Assembly: GCA_905147135.1 (NCBI GenBank)
Contig: LR990048.1
Location: 2,340,563 to 2,404,562 of the forward strand
Origin: Blastobasis lacticolella
Lineage: Eukaryota > Arthropoda > Insecta > Lepidoptera > Blastobasidae
DNA: 64,000 nt
Direction: 5' to 3'
Shown: in pieces, positions 21,466-34,370 of the stretch
Layout of the letters: every line of letters begins with the position of its first letter
How positions within the stretch are numbered: the stretch's first letter is position 1
The notes under the pieces: generated by a model
What the model saw: only the letters and a program-made list of their open reading frames with translations
Told to the model about the DNA's origin: nothing
Database searches by the model: none
Program-made: the position numbers and the translations under genes

Positions 21466-23534
21466 AAGAATAGGTACCAATGGTCACCATAAACCGTCAT
21501 TGTGTAACGTCAATTATTAACTAACCGTTACATCCTGGGCTGATGACTAAGCGCTGATGTGCTTCGTACCTCGGCTCTGTCACTTATGTACCCTACGGCG
21601 GAATACTGCGCTCCGGTTTGGTTGGGCAGCGGACACACGAAGAGGGTAGACAGAATTAAATAGGATAATGCGCTGTATCTCTGGAACCTTAACTTCTACA
21701 CCTACCCACTGGCTGCCCGTGCTGTGCCAAATTCCTCCTCCTGACTTAAGGAGGAAAAATTCATTTCCAGTTTATTGTACACATAAAACTTTGATGAAAA
21801 ATACAGAGTTATAGATGACACAACAGGCGCTACTTATTTCTTAGAAGAAATAACCATTATTACCATAATGTGGCTCAAGTCTTGTAAAATAGATATGTAG
21901 ATTTAATTGTACCTAATTTAGTCCTTATTTTCATATAAATATCCCATACGAATAAATAAATTAGCATTGACGAAATGCGATTACTAGCGATCGCAGTATA
22001 GTATGGTGTAAAACTAGATTTAAAAACGTCAAATTAAAAAAGGCATGCTCGTCAGTTCAAGGTGATAATTTTCGCTTCTAGCAAGTAAGTACTAGCTAGT
22101 ATATCATAGTTTTGGTACTTTTACTTGACTTTTATCTCTACTAGAGCTCTTGAAAGATCCCAAACGACAAGGCCACAACACTACGTAGCGGCGTCGCATC
22201 GCAAATACGATGCGGTTAAAACTTTACCGATTAAAAATACCAACAGTCAATCATTCAATTTGATTGTCCTTGTGTGTATGTTTGACATATTAGAACTGAA
22301 TTGCGCCCATGGACTTACATATTGCGCCATCTGATGACGATATAAAAAACTCTTTTAATAATGTCACCTTGAAAATCTCCCATTCCTCGATGCATTGTAC
22401 AAAGTCGTAGATTTCTGATTTGCGACGCAGCAACGCAGTGTTGTGGTAATACACTGTGACTGGGAGATCATCGAGATTTAACAACAGATTCTGGAAGCCG
22501 CCCCAAGATAACTTTTAAGAGGATGAAATCACAAATAAGATTAAATCCGAGATTTGAAACTGCTCGGAGCGGCAACACCGCGGTGGCATACTAAAAAGCT
22601 GACACAACGATTTCGGCTCGTAAACAAAACAGTGCGATATAAACACTGAGCCTATTTCCCTGTTTACGCCATGTTTACAGCGGACGGGCGTCGGCATTCT
22701 TGCGCCGTCACATAAGTCAGAGGTAGATGTAGGTTCCAACTCAAACAAACATTTCGCAACAGTTCGAGCCATTTGAAAATACGAACGAAGGAAATTCAGT
22801 AGCATTTTATCGTCGGCCGGACGGGTGGCTCCCATCCGCCACATTCCATTCCAGCCGGAGTACCCGGAGTGCCCGGATTGTGCTGCCGGACGAAATCTTA
22901 TTTTAAAATGCAGATCTTTTGCAACGAGGATGCTTGGGATTCTGATGGGCTGTAATAACCGGTCGCGGAGCATTTGTGCATTCTCTTGCGCGTTGCGAGA
23001 TATCTAGGTATCCAGGACCAGAATGACTTTCATACCTGGCACGTACTTTCTGCATAATACAGAATTTGGCGTATTAAGGAACTGAAGTGCCGCGTGCCGA
23101 CACTCCACCCAGGGCCCTATCGACCTCTCGATCATACCGGACCGCGTCAATCACGGGTGATACGCAAGCTTACTTGCCAATGGCTCTTTGGGCGCGCGCA
23201 CTTCTTGACACCCACAAATCCAGTTGTCCATAAGCACGGAGTAACAACACACTCTCTACTACCCCGTCGATCAGCTCCCATTCTCCTTTCGCCCCTCCTC
23301 TACTTCTTCTTCAGAAGTCCACTTGGACTTGAACCTCCTCCATGTTAGTAGAGGGTCTTGCCATAAACTCCACGCCTGGCTGGTGGGTCCTTGATGGCAG
23401 TGTTGCAAATGTTCCACAGAAATCTCCCATTTTATGGTCTACAGAGGTGCTAGCTGGTTAATCTCAAAGACATTACTCGCCCTTACTCTCGTGGAAAAAA
23501 GATGTTGGTGCTATATTATACTTAGCTGGACTTA
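21466..23534. other. No recognised feature; GC-richer part 22.5-23.4 kb
   Basis: The region around 22,520-23,340 is more GC-rich than its surroundings. A 152-codon minus frame spans 22,515-22,973 with no domain I recognise, and its composition gives no clear sign of coding. It may be unique sequence near a gene. I do not call a CDS. Confidence 0.35.
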
Positions 23535-23709
23535 TCATCACCATCTTATCGTTAATACAGCGGTTATGCTCTTGCGCGCAAGGATCGGGGTCCGCCTTCA
23601 CCATGATGTTTGAATTTACAGCAAAGCGACTGTTCCAGGTTGGATGCTTGATACAATATGTTCAGTCGCCTGAATGTGCCGGTTTCCGAACGATCTTATC
23701 CCTCACGAA
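23535..23709 (-). mobile_element. SINE A, degenerate copy
   Basis: It contains TCATCACCATCTTATCGTTA, GGGGTCCGCCTTCACCATGA and TTCAGTCGCCTGAATGTGCC. An internal deletion removes ~60 bp and the head is absent. Confidence 0.75.
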
Positions 23710-24204
23710 AAATTAAAAAATGGCAACTAAGGCGCTGTCTTAGTGGCATGGTCGTACGACGGGATTGCCCGACCAATAGTAGACCTCATCACCGCTCTTG
23801 TCAATTTGGACAGCGCCTAACGGGCAATAATATCAATGTCGCACTTGTCTTATCTTTTTCTATTAGACATAGTTCTTTCTGCCAGATGGTCTGCTCATTA
23901 TAACCTCTTCGAACAGTGAACCGAGAGTCGCCCATTCGTCGATTCGTTACATTTAATAGGCACGTAAAATTGCGAGGCTCCGCGTCCGACGCAGGCGCCG
24001 GGGGCACGTCCGCAATCATTCACGCACGAATTGGGAGCAGCACTTACCCCATGACATAGTTTGTATTGAACACAGCAGAAGACATTTTCCGGCAATGAAT
24101 CGGTTGTGCCAGATTAAACTGGTTCGCAACGGTCATTTGCAAGAGATGTGAAGATTGCTAAGGTTTTTGAGTCAGTTTTGATGGGGACGCTACGTAGACT
24201 TTTT
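23710..24204. other. No recognised feature
   Basis: Several overlapping short frames lie on both strands, with no domain. Confidence 0.4.
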
Positions 24205-24360
24205 TATGTAATACGACAGATTAACAGACATGCGGACCACCTGATGGAAAGTGGTCATTGCCGCTATGGATATCAGCAACACCAGGAGCGCCACCAATGC
24301 GTTGCGTGCCAAGGAGACTTCTAATATACCTCTTGAACGATCCTATGTCATAGTCCAAAT
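24205..24360 (-). pseudogene. Family D LINE 3' end
   Basis: CCACCTGATGGAAAGTGGTC and CTTGAACGATCCTATGTCAT match 13,440-13,580. Only the last ~45 codons and the 3' UTR remain, with mutations. Confidence 0.7.
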
Positions 24361-24419
24361 GTACTAAATACTGTATGTAAATGAAGCTGACATGGTTGCT
24401 TTATATACCTTCCACTTAA

Positions 24420-24605
24420 AGGTTATTTATTTTAGTTTTTTACCACTAAAGTGGCAAATAAACTTACGGCCTGCCGGATAGTTAGCAGTAACCGCAGCCT
24501 ATGGACGTTGTAGTGCTAGAGGTATCACTCACGTACAATCGATCCAGAAAAACCTTTTTACCCCTTTTTGAAAGATTCCATGTTGTACTATCTAGAGTAT
24601 AATTA
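24420..24605 (-). pseudogene. Family D-related LINE 3' end, second subtype
   Basis: AGTGGCAAATAAACTTACGG CCTGCCGG and CCGCAGCCTATGGACGTT resemble the 4841-5185 copy more than the neighbour at 24.2 kb. Confidence 0.6.
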
Positions 24606-24856
24606 CAGGGCACTGAACAAACTACTACACATCATCGGAGCTACAGACAATCCTCCGTGCAGGGGATGTTTAGTAGCTGAATAAACTACACAACACGTGG
24701 TCAAATAGTATGAGAGACTAATTGACTACAGAGCCAAAGCCTCACTAGGAACAAGTTCCCTTCAAAAGGTCTGTGAACGTTCTAAGAGACCAATAGGCTT
24801 CTGGAAGAAGCTGGGCTGGCTATCATAGCCAGTTCTCAATAACGTATAAAATACCA

Positions 24857-24895
24857 ACTTTGAGTCTAAATACGGAAAATGGGAGCCCCTAACCT
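24857..24895 (-). repeat. Repeat M end
   Basis: It is the inverted partner of 19,730-19,773. Confidence 0.4.
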
Positions 24896-25219
24896 AAACC
24901 TAAACCTAGAGGGGTGTAAATTATAATTATAGTAATTGCAATGATCCCTGTCATTATGGAGGGTTGATAGGGCTAAATAATAGGGTTCGTAATTTAATTG
25001 TGAGTCGCAAACCGATTATTTATTCAAATTGCAAACAATGGTACAGTCTGGTGTAGAGTGAACGGCTAGCTAAATATTCTGTGCTTTTATGCGAAACGTG
25101 GTAAGAATTTAAGGATTTAACAACAGCCTACAACCCAGAGGAGGCCGAATTTCGGAAATTTTCGAGGAACGCGAAAAGCTAATAATATCTCGATACATTT
25201 TAAAACCGCTTTAGTCAAC

Positions 25220-25400
25220 CTTAACAATGCGTACGGCTAAGGATTGGAACACGTTGCCAACAATAATGTTCCCTGATCAATATAATCTGTACGACTTCAA
25301 GGCTAGAGTAAATAGGCTATTCCTAGACAGGCATGTTCCATCTACGGCCACTAACCACCAGATGAGATGGCGGCCAAGTACCTGGTAATCCAATAAAAAA
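25220..25400 (+). pseudogene. Family E reverse transcriptase C-terminus
   Basis: The plus strand reads AKDWNTLPTIMFPDQYNLYD, FKARVNRLFLDRH and then the family E 3' UTR. It lies in the orientation opposite to 16.4 kb. Nothing upstream of the last ~55 codons is retained. Confidence 0.7.
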
Positions 25401-25429
25401 CACATAAATCCCAAATCCCAAAATCGGGC

Positions 25430-25505
25430 AAAGTGGAGAAAACAAAGTCGGAAAGCGGACCCTGGCAGAAACCGGAATTGACCGCTCGCATGATAATAAT
25501 GATAA
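25430..25505 (+). repeat. RTE-type tail (family B)
   Basis: AAAGCGGACCCTGGCAGAAA CCGG is followed by ATGATAATAATGATAA, matching the tails at 0.35 and 37.9 kb. Confidence 0.6.
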
Positions 25506-25724
25506 ATTCTAAAAACGTTTTTAACAACTAGGTAGGTACATACATCTAAATCCATTGAAAACCCGCATGGAAACCAGGTAATCGGACACGAGGTCCTCGC
25601 AGAAAATAACAACTAAAAAGCTGAGCTTCCACATATCGAATCCCTTAAACAAATAAAGGCTACACACGCTGAAAGCCGCTCCAGACTAAAAGATTGATAT
25701 TTGATCCCTTGCGAGTTCCTCTTT

Positions 25725-26039
25725 TTAATTAATAGCTTTGTAGAGCCAAACTTCAAAGGGTAGCCAATACGTTCCAGCGAATCGTATCGACGCTGTTTTC
25801 ATAGGATCCACGGAATTAGGACGAACCGAAAAAGATAAATACGAGAATATGAATGATTTCGTTCTGTACCAAGTCCGATTCCCAGAAAATTCTGTCAGAG
25901 AAACTGGACAATAGGCATCTATGATTTGTTGGAGTATTCCATAATCCGTGAAGTGGGCTATTTTATGTAATATATTCGGATCAAATCTTGCGAGCCTAAT
26001 TTGATCCAAATCCCAGCGTTCAATTGAGCTGAATAACAA
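25725..26039 (-). other. Unidentified 104-codon open frame
   Basis: The minus strand has an uninterrupted ATG-initiated frame rich in aromatic and hydrophobic residues (MLFSSIERWDLDQ…, ending in …YWLPFEVWLYKAIN-stop). The PFEVWL motif loosely recalls the sequence before the first membrane span of insect ionotropic receptors. One short motif is not enough for an assignment, and no flanking exon was found. It may be an exon relic, a TE piece or chance. Confidence 0.2.
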
Positions 26040-26434
26040 TGTCTTGCTATATATTATTGTAACTTGGATAACAATGTCTTTAATATGGAACCATGGAGAT
26101 GGTCTGATTTCTTTATTTAGTTATGATGATGACGGAAAGTGGCCATAAGAACTAATGAACGCAACAAGATAACCCCATCGTGTTTGGCCTCTTTGATACG
26201 TTCTTGATGATTACTATATCGTGGGATTAAAGCTAGTTATAAAAAAAATACTTTTCTTATAGCACTTCTATGACAGGATAATTTAACAGGAGTTTGACTC
26301 GATATGGACGGACAGGTCTACAACAGCAGCGCTACCAAGCAATAAACATTTTCTCTTATAGCTGATAATCTCTAGCGAGAGATTTGAAAGCTCTCTATCT
26401 ACAGAAGCGCCACCAAGTCATATCTGTCATACTG

Positions 26435-27580
26435 CCAACTGGTCACCCTAAGGGGTCGATATCGGTTTTCTAGGGGTCGACATAAACGAAAACTGATTTT
26501 GGGGGTCGACGAGGTCTAAAAATCGACCCCTATTAAATTAACACAAGTTCTTATTTAAAAGTTTCAAGATAGGTAGGTACTGTATTGTTTATGTTGTGTT
26601 ACGTGTACTAAGAATAATTAATATCTTTGTAGGAAATAGCATTGTTGTAGTAATGTAAAGTCTCAAGTTTGTACAAGATGAAAAACTCGGCAAGTCTGTG
26701 TGGACAAGTTTGTGCAAGATAATGAGTTCGAGCGTACGTCTTTCAGGCGCGTTTTGACTTGCTCTCTATTTGACGCTTACGCGATTTAACACGAACGAAT
26801 TCATGATGTTCATGTTCCAAACATGTTCCTGATATTTTACAACCAAGGCTATCAGAAGTTCTGGTTGCAACGCAACATTGAAACACAGTATCCTACATTG
26901 TAAAACATTGCTGAGAAATTCCTAATCGCTTTTCCATCATCATACCTAGTTGAAAAAATCTTCAGTGTGGTAACAAACATTTAAACGAAACAAAGAAACC
27001 GTTTGAAAATCAACGAACTTGGAGATTTAAGGCTGCAACTCACCAATATTGAACCGGATGTAGCTAGATTGGTCACCAGGTTCATCCATCATACTGAATG
27101 TTTTATTTTCTCTTTGCAAATTAATACTTTTTAAATATAATTTCCTACCTACTTAAGATTCTTAAAGTACTTAATTTGTAATAATCATTATAAATTAAAC
27201 TTGATATTTACTGAATTGTATATCTTTTTATTTTGTTAAATTTTGATGAGAAAATGAAGTCAACTTTACTCACTTAACCAAGTGCAAAGTTTTCCAATTG
27301 GTACCTTAGTACCTAGGTATTTCGTATCAATAGGAAAAAACTAAAGTTAAGCCCCCTTATTTATAATAGTCAGCTAACTTAAAGCATTGCTAATTCTCAC
27401 TCTGTCCTTTTCTATTGACCTAAGTCAGAATGAAAAATAACATTCTGTAGCAGCTGTTTTAAGTTAGCGGACCATTATGAATAAGGGGTTTGATCTTAAA
27501 AGTAGGTAATTTGGCCATGGGGGTGTGAGGTAACAGTTCATTTTGGAAAAGGGGTCACTTGTCCAAAATAGTTTGGGGAT
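26435..27580 (+). mobile_element. Decayed hAT transposon carrying a transposase relic
   Basis: The left end has repeated GGGGTCGA blocks (26,454-26,530). The right end reads GGGGTCACTTGTCCAAAATA and then GTTTGGGGATAACTG, the form typical of Charlie-like hAT termini. A hAT C-terminal domain relic lies between. Exact termini and an 8-bp duplication could not be defined. Confidence 0.55.
26892..27097 (+). pseudogene. hAT transposase C-terminal domain relic
   Basis: In one frame the sequence reads FLIAFPSSYLVEKIFSVVTN, then (after a stop) KQRNRLKINELGDLRLQLTN and IEPDVARLV. This is the C-terminal dimerisation region of hAT transposases of the ZBED/Charlie type. At least two in-frame stops are present and upstream catalytic parts are not recognisable. 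It is a dead copy. Confidence 0.7.
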
Positions 27581-27956
27581 AACTGATCTAGACGAACTCG
27601 AATCTGACGCTCAATAAATAAAGACCCTTCTGTAATAAAGCATAGGGGTCAAATAGTGATGCGGTCAGCTGTTCGTAGACTGTGATGTGATAGCTTATCG
27701 GGTGATGTATTGCCGGAAATATTGGGAACTCATGTGTCGCCACGGTTTCGACTCGCGTGAAAATCAATTCGCGGGATTTCAGTTGCTACGCAGGCTTCTG
27801 TTTTTTTCCTGAAATGTTATGTCACACAAGAATTGTGCATTTTGTTAGTGCAATAGTTTTTAGGATCGGTTCGATTGCAGAGATTAGGTGCTACGTTCGA
27901 CCAATATTTTATAATATATGTGCTACCTATTCATTTGATATATAAATAAACATGGT

Positions 27957-28195
27957 TGGACAAATTCACACAGAGCTATCTAGCCCCAAAGTAAACAAAG
28001 CTTGTGTTATGGCTTTTAGGTAACTGATAAACTACTTATATACTGTTCTTTTAAATTAATACTTATTACACATACTACACCCAGACCCGTAACAGAAACT
28101 AAAATTCATCATCTCCATTTCTGCTCAGCCGGGAATCGAACCCGGGACCTCTGACCTTAGACCAGCATGTTAAACAACTGAACCACTCAGGTTAT
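27957..28195 (-). mobile_element. SINE J, full-length copy
   Basis: On the minus strand it runs from the tRNA-like head (CCTGAGTGGTTCAGTTGTTT, upper end) through the box-B-like CCGGGTTCGATTCC to the GGGGCTAGATAGCTC 3' end. Confidence 0.8.
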
Positions 28196-31074
28196 TAATT
28201 GTTTTCGCTATAGTTACATTCTTATTTAGAAAAAAAACTTAAAACTGTAAAATTCTCAATACGTCTGCCCGTCCCGAAAACTATAACAAGATTATATTTT
28301 CAGATCGAATTTGTAAGCCATCATTCATCCTAGTTTAAAGTTTAATTTCTTTTGATTAGTTCGTCCAAAGAACCTTGTAGACCTCTATTTTCCAAAGTTG
28401 ATCTTATTATGAACCTTATTCGTTATCGAACCATTATCGTTACCTTCCTGATCTTAAATTCTTCATAACGCTAAGAAAAAACAATGAAGTGACAATTAAT
28501 ACTTTCGCATACTAAATAGTCTCCTAAGTTTATTACAAGAAAACTCTACAAGAAAGCTGAAAACTAGAGAAATAAATATTAAATATGAGAAACAATACAT
28601 GAATTTGGTTGTATGGAAAGGACAATCTCATACACTTGCACTGTCGCTCAGCGTTATTGTAACATGAATGAACACGTGTTTGGCAGAGACATTGTAATGC
28701 GAAAAGCTACGATCCTCACATATTCTTTTGCCAATTCTATCTTTTCCTACCATTTCGCCTAGTTAAGGACGCTGATTACTCGTTTACACACCCTGACGGG
28801 AATAGCAGATCAGGCGTAGTACCGCCGAACTCCAATTGAATGTCGCCATTATGATCCAATAGTATAGAATGACGTCACAAAATCCAATTGGAATAGGATC
28901 TACTCATATTTTATTTATTTTATTTTATTTTATTATATAGAGCCTATCCCGCAGAGTACGACTTTGAACGACACGAAGTTGGTTATACTCTTACTTCATG
29001 GGAATGTACTTTATGTTCCTTTGTACTAACATAATTTAATGTTTTTTTTTATTTGATCTCTTTTACAAATAAATTTAACATTGCAGAATACATACCTATA
29101 ATGCACTCAAAATAATAAAAAATGAATATAATCTGAAAATATTCTATTATGAAGTACATTATTCTAGCATTTTATTCAATTTAAAAAGTACGTTATATAA
29201 TTAAACAAAAGTAGAATGTTTAATACAAAAAACAAAAATAAAAGACGAATATCTATTAATTTTCAACAGGTCGATCTAAAATGAGTAGTGCAAAAACACA
29301 CTTTTACTACGAAAAAATTCAAAAAATCCTACCTATCCAATAAAAAATCCGAATACCTTCCATCGACGAAAAATGTACAGCGCATTTCGCTCGCAAATAA
29401 TCCGGTGAGCATCCCAAGAATTGACTTAATAACGACGCTGAATTATCTTTGTCCGTGGGCTCTTAAAAAAATACGGCTAAACATTAAAATTGACGGTCTG
29501 TGAATAAATTTGATACATTTCGATTGCCAGAAATGATTACTTTCCTCCCTTGGGTCCGACGAGTGTAGTACGTGACGCTACGAGATTGTAAAATTGTTAT
29601 TCTAGCCGTGTTTAGGTGCCGTCTGCAGTGACGAAAATTGTTTCACAGATAAGATGTGTATAAAAATGTACACGTGCCATCAAAAGTGGCGAGAGCTCGC
29701 TAAGACGCCGCTTGAACCAAGTGGAGACAGGGGGAAGGAATATCTTAGTCAATAGGAGAAAATTCCGCACAGATTTACAAATAGATGCACAAAACTGCCC
29801 CATTTCAATACAAAGTACGTAATTGTTTTCAAAACACATCAAGCAGTATGAAAGAATAAGGATAACTCTTTCATATATGGTCATAATGTGTTTGAAAATA
29901 TGTACCTACCTAGTATGAATTGACATGAGGAAGCTTTGTGCATCTCGCGGAAATTTTCTTCTATTGATCTTTCTTCCCTTCAAATACGCTCGATACCATA
30001 CATTCTTATTCGAATCCTCCTCGACAGCTTGATTCGTTTGTCGAGGCCAATAATAATGGGAGATTTTCCGAAATCCGATGAAAAAGAAAATATAGTTCAA
30101 ATAATTTTAATAGCGATTCTCAAAAATAAATAAAAACTATACCGTAGACATTATTTTGCGCTTCCTTCTACTGAAACTAAGTATCTTTTCACGAAACACT
30201 TTTCCGAGTAACTTCGGTTACCAAATTCAATACTTGAAAAATACTTCAGAAACCTGTCTAAGCCACACCATGTAGTGAGGCCCGCCGAAGTGCACACTTT
30301 ACTTTTTAAAGTAGCTGTCTGAAATTCCCCCATTGCGCCCTGAACGAGTAAACCCTTCACTGTGTCTCTGAAATCTAAAATAAAATACACGACGTCTTGT
30401 CTCGCCGAGAATGCCGTAACCATATTTGCTCGTAACAAACACGTATGAACTAATTACAATTGCAAAATTCCTATGAGGCTGAGCAGTTTTCCTCGAAGCA
30501 CTCCGCAAGAGATTATAAAGTGGCAGAATAACGTAGTAGAACATATTTGCCGACGTAATATACGCTTGTAATTAACGTTACATGAGCATTATGGATTAGG
30601 CGCTCCGAGAAAATGAGTGGAAATGCTCATTGTTGCTTGCGTTAAATTGTGTACAGCACAAGCAAACATACTGGGGTGGAGTCAGGGCCGTAATCAGTGA
30701 ACTCTGCGTATTCTGATCGAAGGATTTGGACATATTTAGCTGTACATTGACGCAATTCACAGACATCACTATGACATGTTTATGTAATATTAATATTGAC
30801 TAGTCACTATTATCTGTTTTTGTTTCTGTTTAATTTTTGTCTATGTCTACATATGTACTTTTTTAATTAATGTGATTATTATTTTTTTGAATGACATTGG
30901 CGGTATTGAAATTATATAAGGGACATTGTTGTGAATTACCAATATGAATGAATTGTTATTACGATTTTATGCAAAGTAACATGTTTATTAATGTTTATGA
31001 CATCGTCGTATTGGATGTATTTCATCATCATTTGTGTATAATTAAAGAAATAAATAAATAAATAAAACTTATCG
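28196..31074. other. Longest stretch without recognised feature
   Basis: AT-rich DNA with simple repeats such as (TTTTA)n at 28,910-28,930 and overlapping short frames (for example 29,612-29,884 minus and 30,151-30,438 minus) that lack domains. The segment 28,690-28,770 shares AAGCTACGATCCT with 50,492-50,530. Confidence 0.45.
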
Positions 31075-31190
31075 TGTCGAACGACAACAATCGCTATCGT
31101 TGGGCTGTCAAGACTGCGGCCCATTCGTCTGGGTAGACTTATCTATTTCTGTCGTCAACAATCCTTATGCGGTTTTGTTACCATTTGTAG
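31075..31190 (+). repeat. Repeat G 5' part
   Basis: TTATCTATTTCTGTCGTCAA and the preceding GTCTGGGTAGA match the copy at 34.1 kb. Confidence 0.5.
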
Positions 31191-32856
31191 TCATACTCCA
31201 GGCGTTATGTGTAAACATAGGCCTCACAATGAATCACCAATGTGATTTTTGGTACAGGAAAATTTAATAATATAATAAAAATTACATTATTTCCACGGGA
31301 CGGAATGGACGCGAATTTTCAGTTCATAGCAATATGAGCTTCATGTTTATTGGGTAACACGCACATTTTCAAGGCTTCAACTTTTTTTTCTATTTTGTAC
31401 GTTACTAAATCATTTTATTGTGTTCAAAATATTTGCTACCGTAGATACCACGACAATGAATATAGTCAATAGTGAATGTATTTATTGCTTTCATGAACAC
31501 AAATTATATAAAGTAAGCCTTGGGTTGTTTAAAGAACAACGATACAATAATACTCAATTGTGTGAATGAAAAGACGAGTAAGCACTCGTACATGGCAGAA
31601 AAACGGAAAGTTTATTTTATGGTAATACCACATACTCGAGTTGAGGCGGTTCTACAAAAACTTTTGTAACTTTCACAAATTTTCTTTCCTACTTAGGCAA
31701 ATGGAAGGAATAAAAATCAAACTTTTGAAAGGGAATTTATTATTCCTTTTTATTATTATTAGTAAGTGTAAGAATGTAACATTTAGAACATTGCTTTTCA
31801 ATATGAATCTGGCGGAAAACCGAAAACCGTTGAACGAGTTCTTAAGTCGAGACCGCCACTCGGCAAGCGTGGTGTGCAAATGTATCAACAACGTCGTTCT
31901 GTCACAGATGATTGGGTTGCGAGGAAGCGAAGTTACGAGCATTTTTGTTGTTATGAACCACCGCGAACCAAATCTAAAAAATTTCGGAATGGCCTTTTAA
32001 ATACTGGCGCGCGTTTATAACATAACTCTTGCAGCTACGCCGGAGCAGTGGAATTTTCCAGTTTTATTGTCAACATACCCTTTCCTGCTACTATTTAGGA
32101 ATTGCATACAACGCCTAGGTAATAATAATTTTAAATCATTTTAACATTTCCTGAATTGTTCCGCTATAGTAAACATTTCCTAGCTAATGTATACGATTCC
32201 TAGGGCTTTCCTGTATTTCCTGTAACATATATATTGATGTCTCACAGTATTCCAGAGTATCCTTGGGATTAAAAAGGGGATATTGAGAAAATTCTTTTAA
32301 GTATCTACTAACCTGTGGTGTTAAGGTGTACTAACAAGATATCGATAAATAGTATGTAATTTATTTTATGTACTCTCTGAAATAAAATTTATGCCAATAT
32401 TTACTTTACACTGGGGTTTCACATCACCTGCAGCCGGCCCTGCGCTGTCTGCCGCGATGTAAATTCGAGTGAACCAAGACGGGAATTACACAAAATCGCG
32501 CAGCGAGCTCAGCGAACGATGTGAGTGGAAGTGGTAAGGTCTTTGTGAGAGATCCGTCTTCGGAGCCTTTCGAGCTTACAATCCAAGCGTAACATTTCAT
32601 CTCAACACTTAAAGGCGTTCCGAGACTGTCTCAGACGCAGCTCAGTAGTTAAAGATCAAAGAACGGCTTCAACTTTAATGCAATATGAATTAGTCTGGAT
32701 GGTAACTCGGCTCACAATGAAAAACCTAATAGTTTTAAGCTAAAATAAATACTACAAAAAATAATCTTTTGGCGAGACAGGTAATTTTCTTAAAAAGTCA
32801 ATTATTAAGGAACGTTATTTTCTGGGTTATGTCATCATTTTACATATTGCAAATTA
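31191..32856. other. No recognised gene
   Basis: A 119-codon plus frame at 31,641-32,000 has no domain and overlaps an 89-codon minus frame. The GC-richer part at 32,430-32,660 is not a repeat seen elsewhere here. Confidence 0.4.
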
Positions 32857-33100
32857 TCATCATCATAATCTCTCGGTTGTTCTCTCACGCATGAGAGATC
32901 GGGGTCCACTTTTACCATGATTCAGGATTTGGCAGGTAATTACAGTGGAACGACTGCCATCTGACCTTCTTGACCCTGTTAACAGAAAAACCCGACCAGA
33001 TTCGATCGTGGTTACAAATTCTATAGCCTGAATGTGCAGGTTTCATCACGATGTTTTCCCTTACCGTAAGAGCATCGGTTAGTGTTCAACTCTACATAAC
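32857..33100 (-). mobile_element. SINE A, 5'-truncated copy
   Basis: It runs from (ATC)n through the whole body to GCATCGGTTAGTGTTCAACT. Its right edge abuts a family D LINE fragment. Confidence 0.8.
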
Positions 33101-33545
33101 TCTGGACTCCGTACAGAGACGCGCCTTACCAATTGTCGATGATCACATACAAACAAGCCGAAGGGACTTTGGCGCTGTGTGTGTGTTCTACCGGCTGTAC
33201 AATGGGGAGTGTTCCGAATAACTTTTCGATCTGGTGCCCACAGCACAATTCCATCGCACCACCCGCCGTGGGCTAGGTACTCATCTCTACTACGTAGACC
33301 CTCTGTTGGTCACCACGCGAAGGTTCGAAAAAACGTTTCTTGTTCGTACGATTCGGATGTGGAACCGGCCACAGTGTTTCTTTTGGAGTATGACATAGGA
33401 TCGTTCAAGAGGTATATTAGAGGTCTCTTCAGAGGCGGGCAACGCATTGGTGACTCCCCTGGTGTTGCTGATGTCCATAGACGGCGGTGACCATTTTCCA
33501 TCAGGTGGTCCACTTGCCTGTTTGTCTGCCGTATAACTTTAAAAA
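33101..33545 (+). pseudogene. Family D reverse transcriptase C-terminus, longest copy
   Basis: The plus strand encodes, with frame changes, LDSVQRRALPIVDDH, then FGAVCVFYRLYNGECSE, TTRRGLGTH, FLVRTIRMWN, YDIGSFKRYIRGLFRGGQRI and a final DVHRRR-stop near 33,489. A 3' UTR ends in a short A-run. About 130 codons of the C-terminus are retained. The order of blocks is that of LINE ORF2 proteins of the Jockey/CR1 group. Confidence 0.75.
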
Positions 33546-33886
33546 AAACTCAGAAGAGTCATTGGAAAAAGGCGGCACTGTGATTAAAACCCGTTACTTG
33601 GGATATTACTACATTAAATAAAATACAATCCATAAACCAAGCGACCCCTCCAATCAAACTTGATCAACGGAGGCTCCCAAAAGTGTTCCGTGACCGGAAA
33701 ATATCTGGATGAAATCAGTTACATCAAAGTTATAATAGGCTTGTGCCGACCGCGCTTAAAAGTAAACACGAATTTGGAAACTTTGATTTGTGTTCACCCT
33801 TTTTACAAGGAAGGGTTGGCTCGTGCTTTTCCGGAACAAGTATGATGTTATTCGAAATTATTAGGCTACAGCTTTTTATACCATTT

Positions 33887-33955
33887 ATCATATTTGCGTT
33901 GATGTTCCGGTTGTGCTCGAGGGCCCGGGGTCCGCCTTTCATGATCCAGGATTTG
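33887..33955 (-). mobile_element. SINE A tail fragment
   Basis: TTGCGTTGATGTTCCGGTTG TGCTC and GGGCCCGGGGTCCGCCTTTC remain. Confidence 0.7.
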
Positions 33956-34059
33956 GAATTCATCTGTGATCCAGGAATCGGGATACTCGTTAACGCGGTA
34001 TATAATCTACTGTAGTCTGCTATTGTACTGTAATGAGCATGAAGTTTTAAATAAATAAA

Positions 34060-34370
34060 TAAAGCCTTATATCGGGTGGTAGAACTCTGTCAAGCCTGAG
34101 GACTCCGTCTGGGTGACTACCATCGTCTTATCTATTTCTGCCGCCAAGCAATAATGCTTGCATGTTGTGTTCCGGTTTGGATGATAAAGTACTCAGCGCA
34201 ATTACAGGCATGAGGCTATTGATCTTAGTCCTCACAGGGACAACGTACATGCGGTTCTACATTTATTGTTGCTTGCAACCTAAATGCATGAATAGTGGAT
34301 GTTATGGACAATAGTTACCGCTTAGCATCAGGTGTGCTGTCTGCTCATTTCTCACTGCGTAAAATAAAAA
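34060..34370 (+). repeat. Repeat G, longest copy
   Basis: It runs continuously from ATCGGGTGGTAGAACTCTGTC through GTTGTGTTCCGGTTTGG and AGGCATGAGG to AGCATCAGGTGTGCTGTCTG and an A-rich end. It links fragments that otherwise look separate. No coding frame or A/B boxes were seen, so it is probably a LINE 3' UTR or a non-tRNA SINE. Confidence 0.65.

Noticed and set aside
22515..22973. 152-codon minus-strand open frame
   Set aside because: No domain, no coding-like pattern that I can see, and overlapping frames on the other strand. Kept only as an unannotated GC-richer stretch.
31641..32000. 119-codon plus-strand open frame
   Set aside because: Overlaps an 89-codon antisense frame; no recognisable family or signal.
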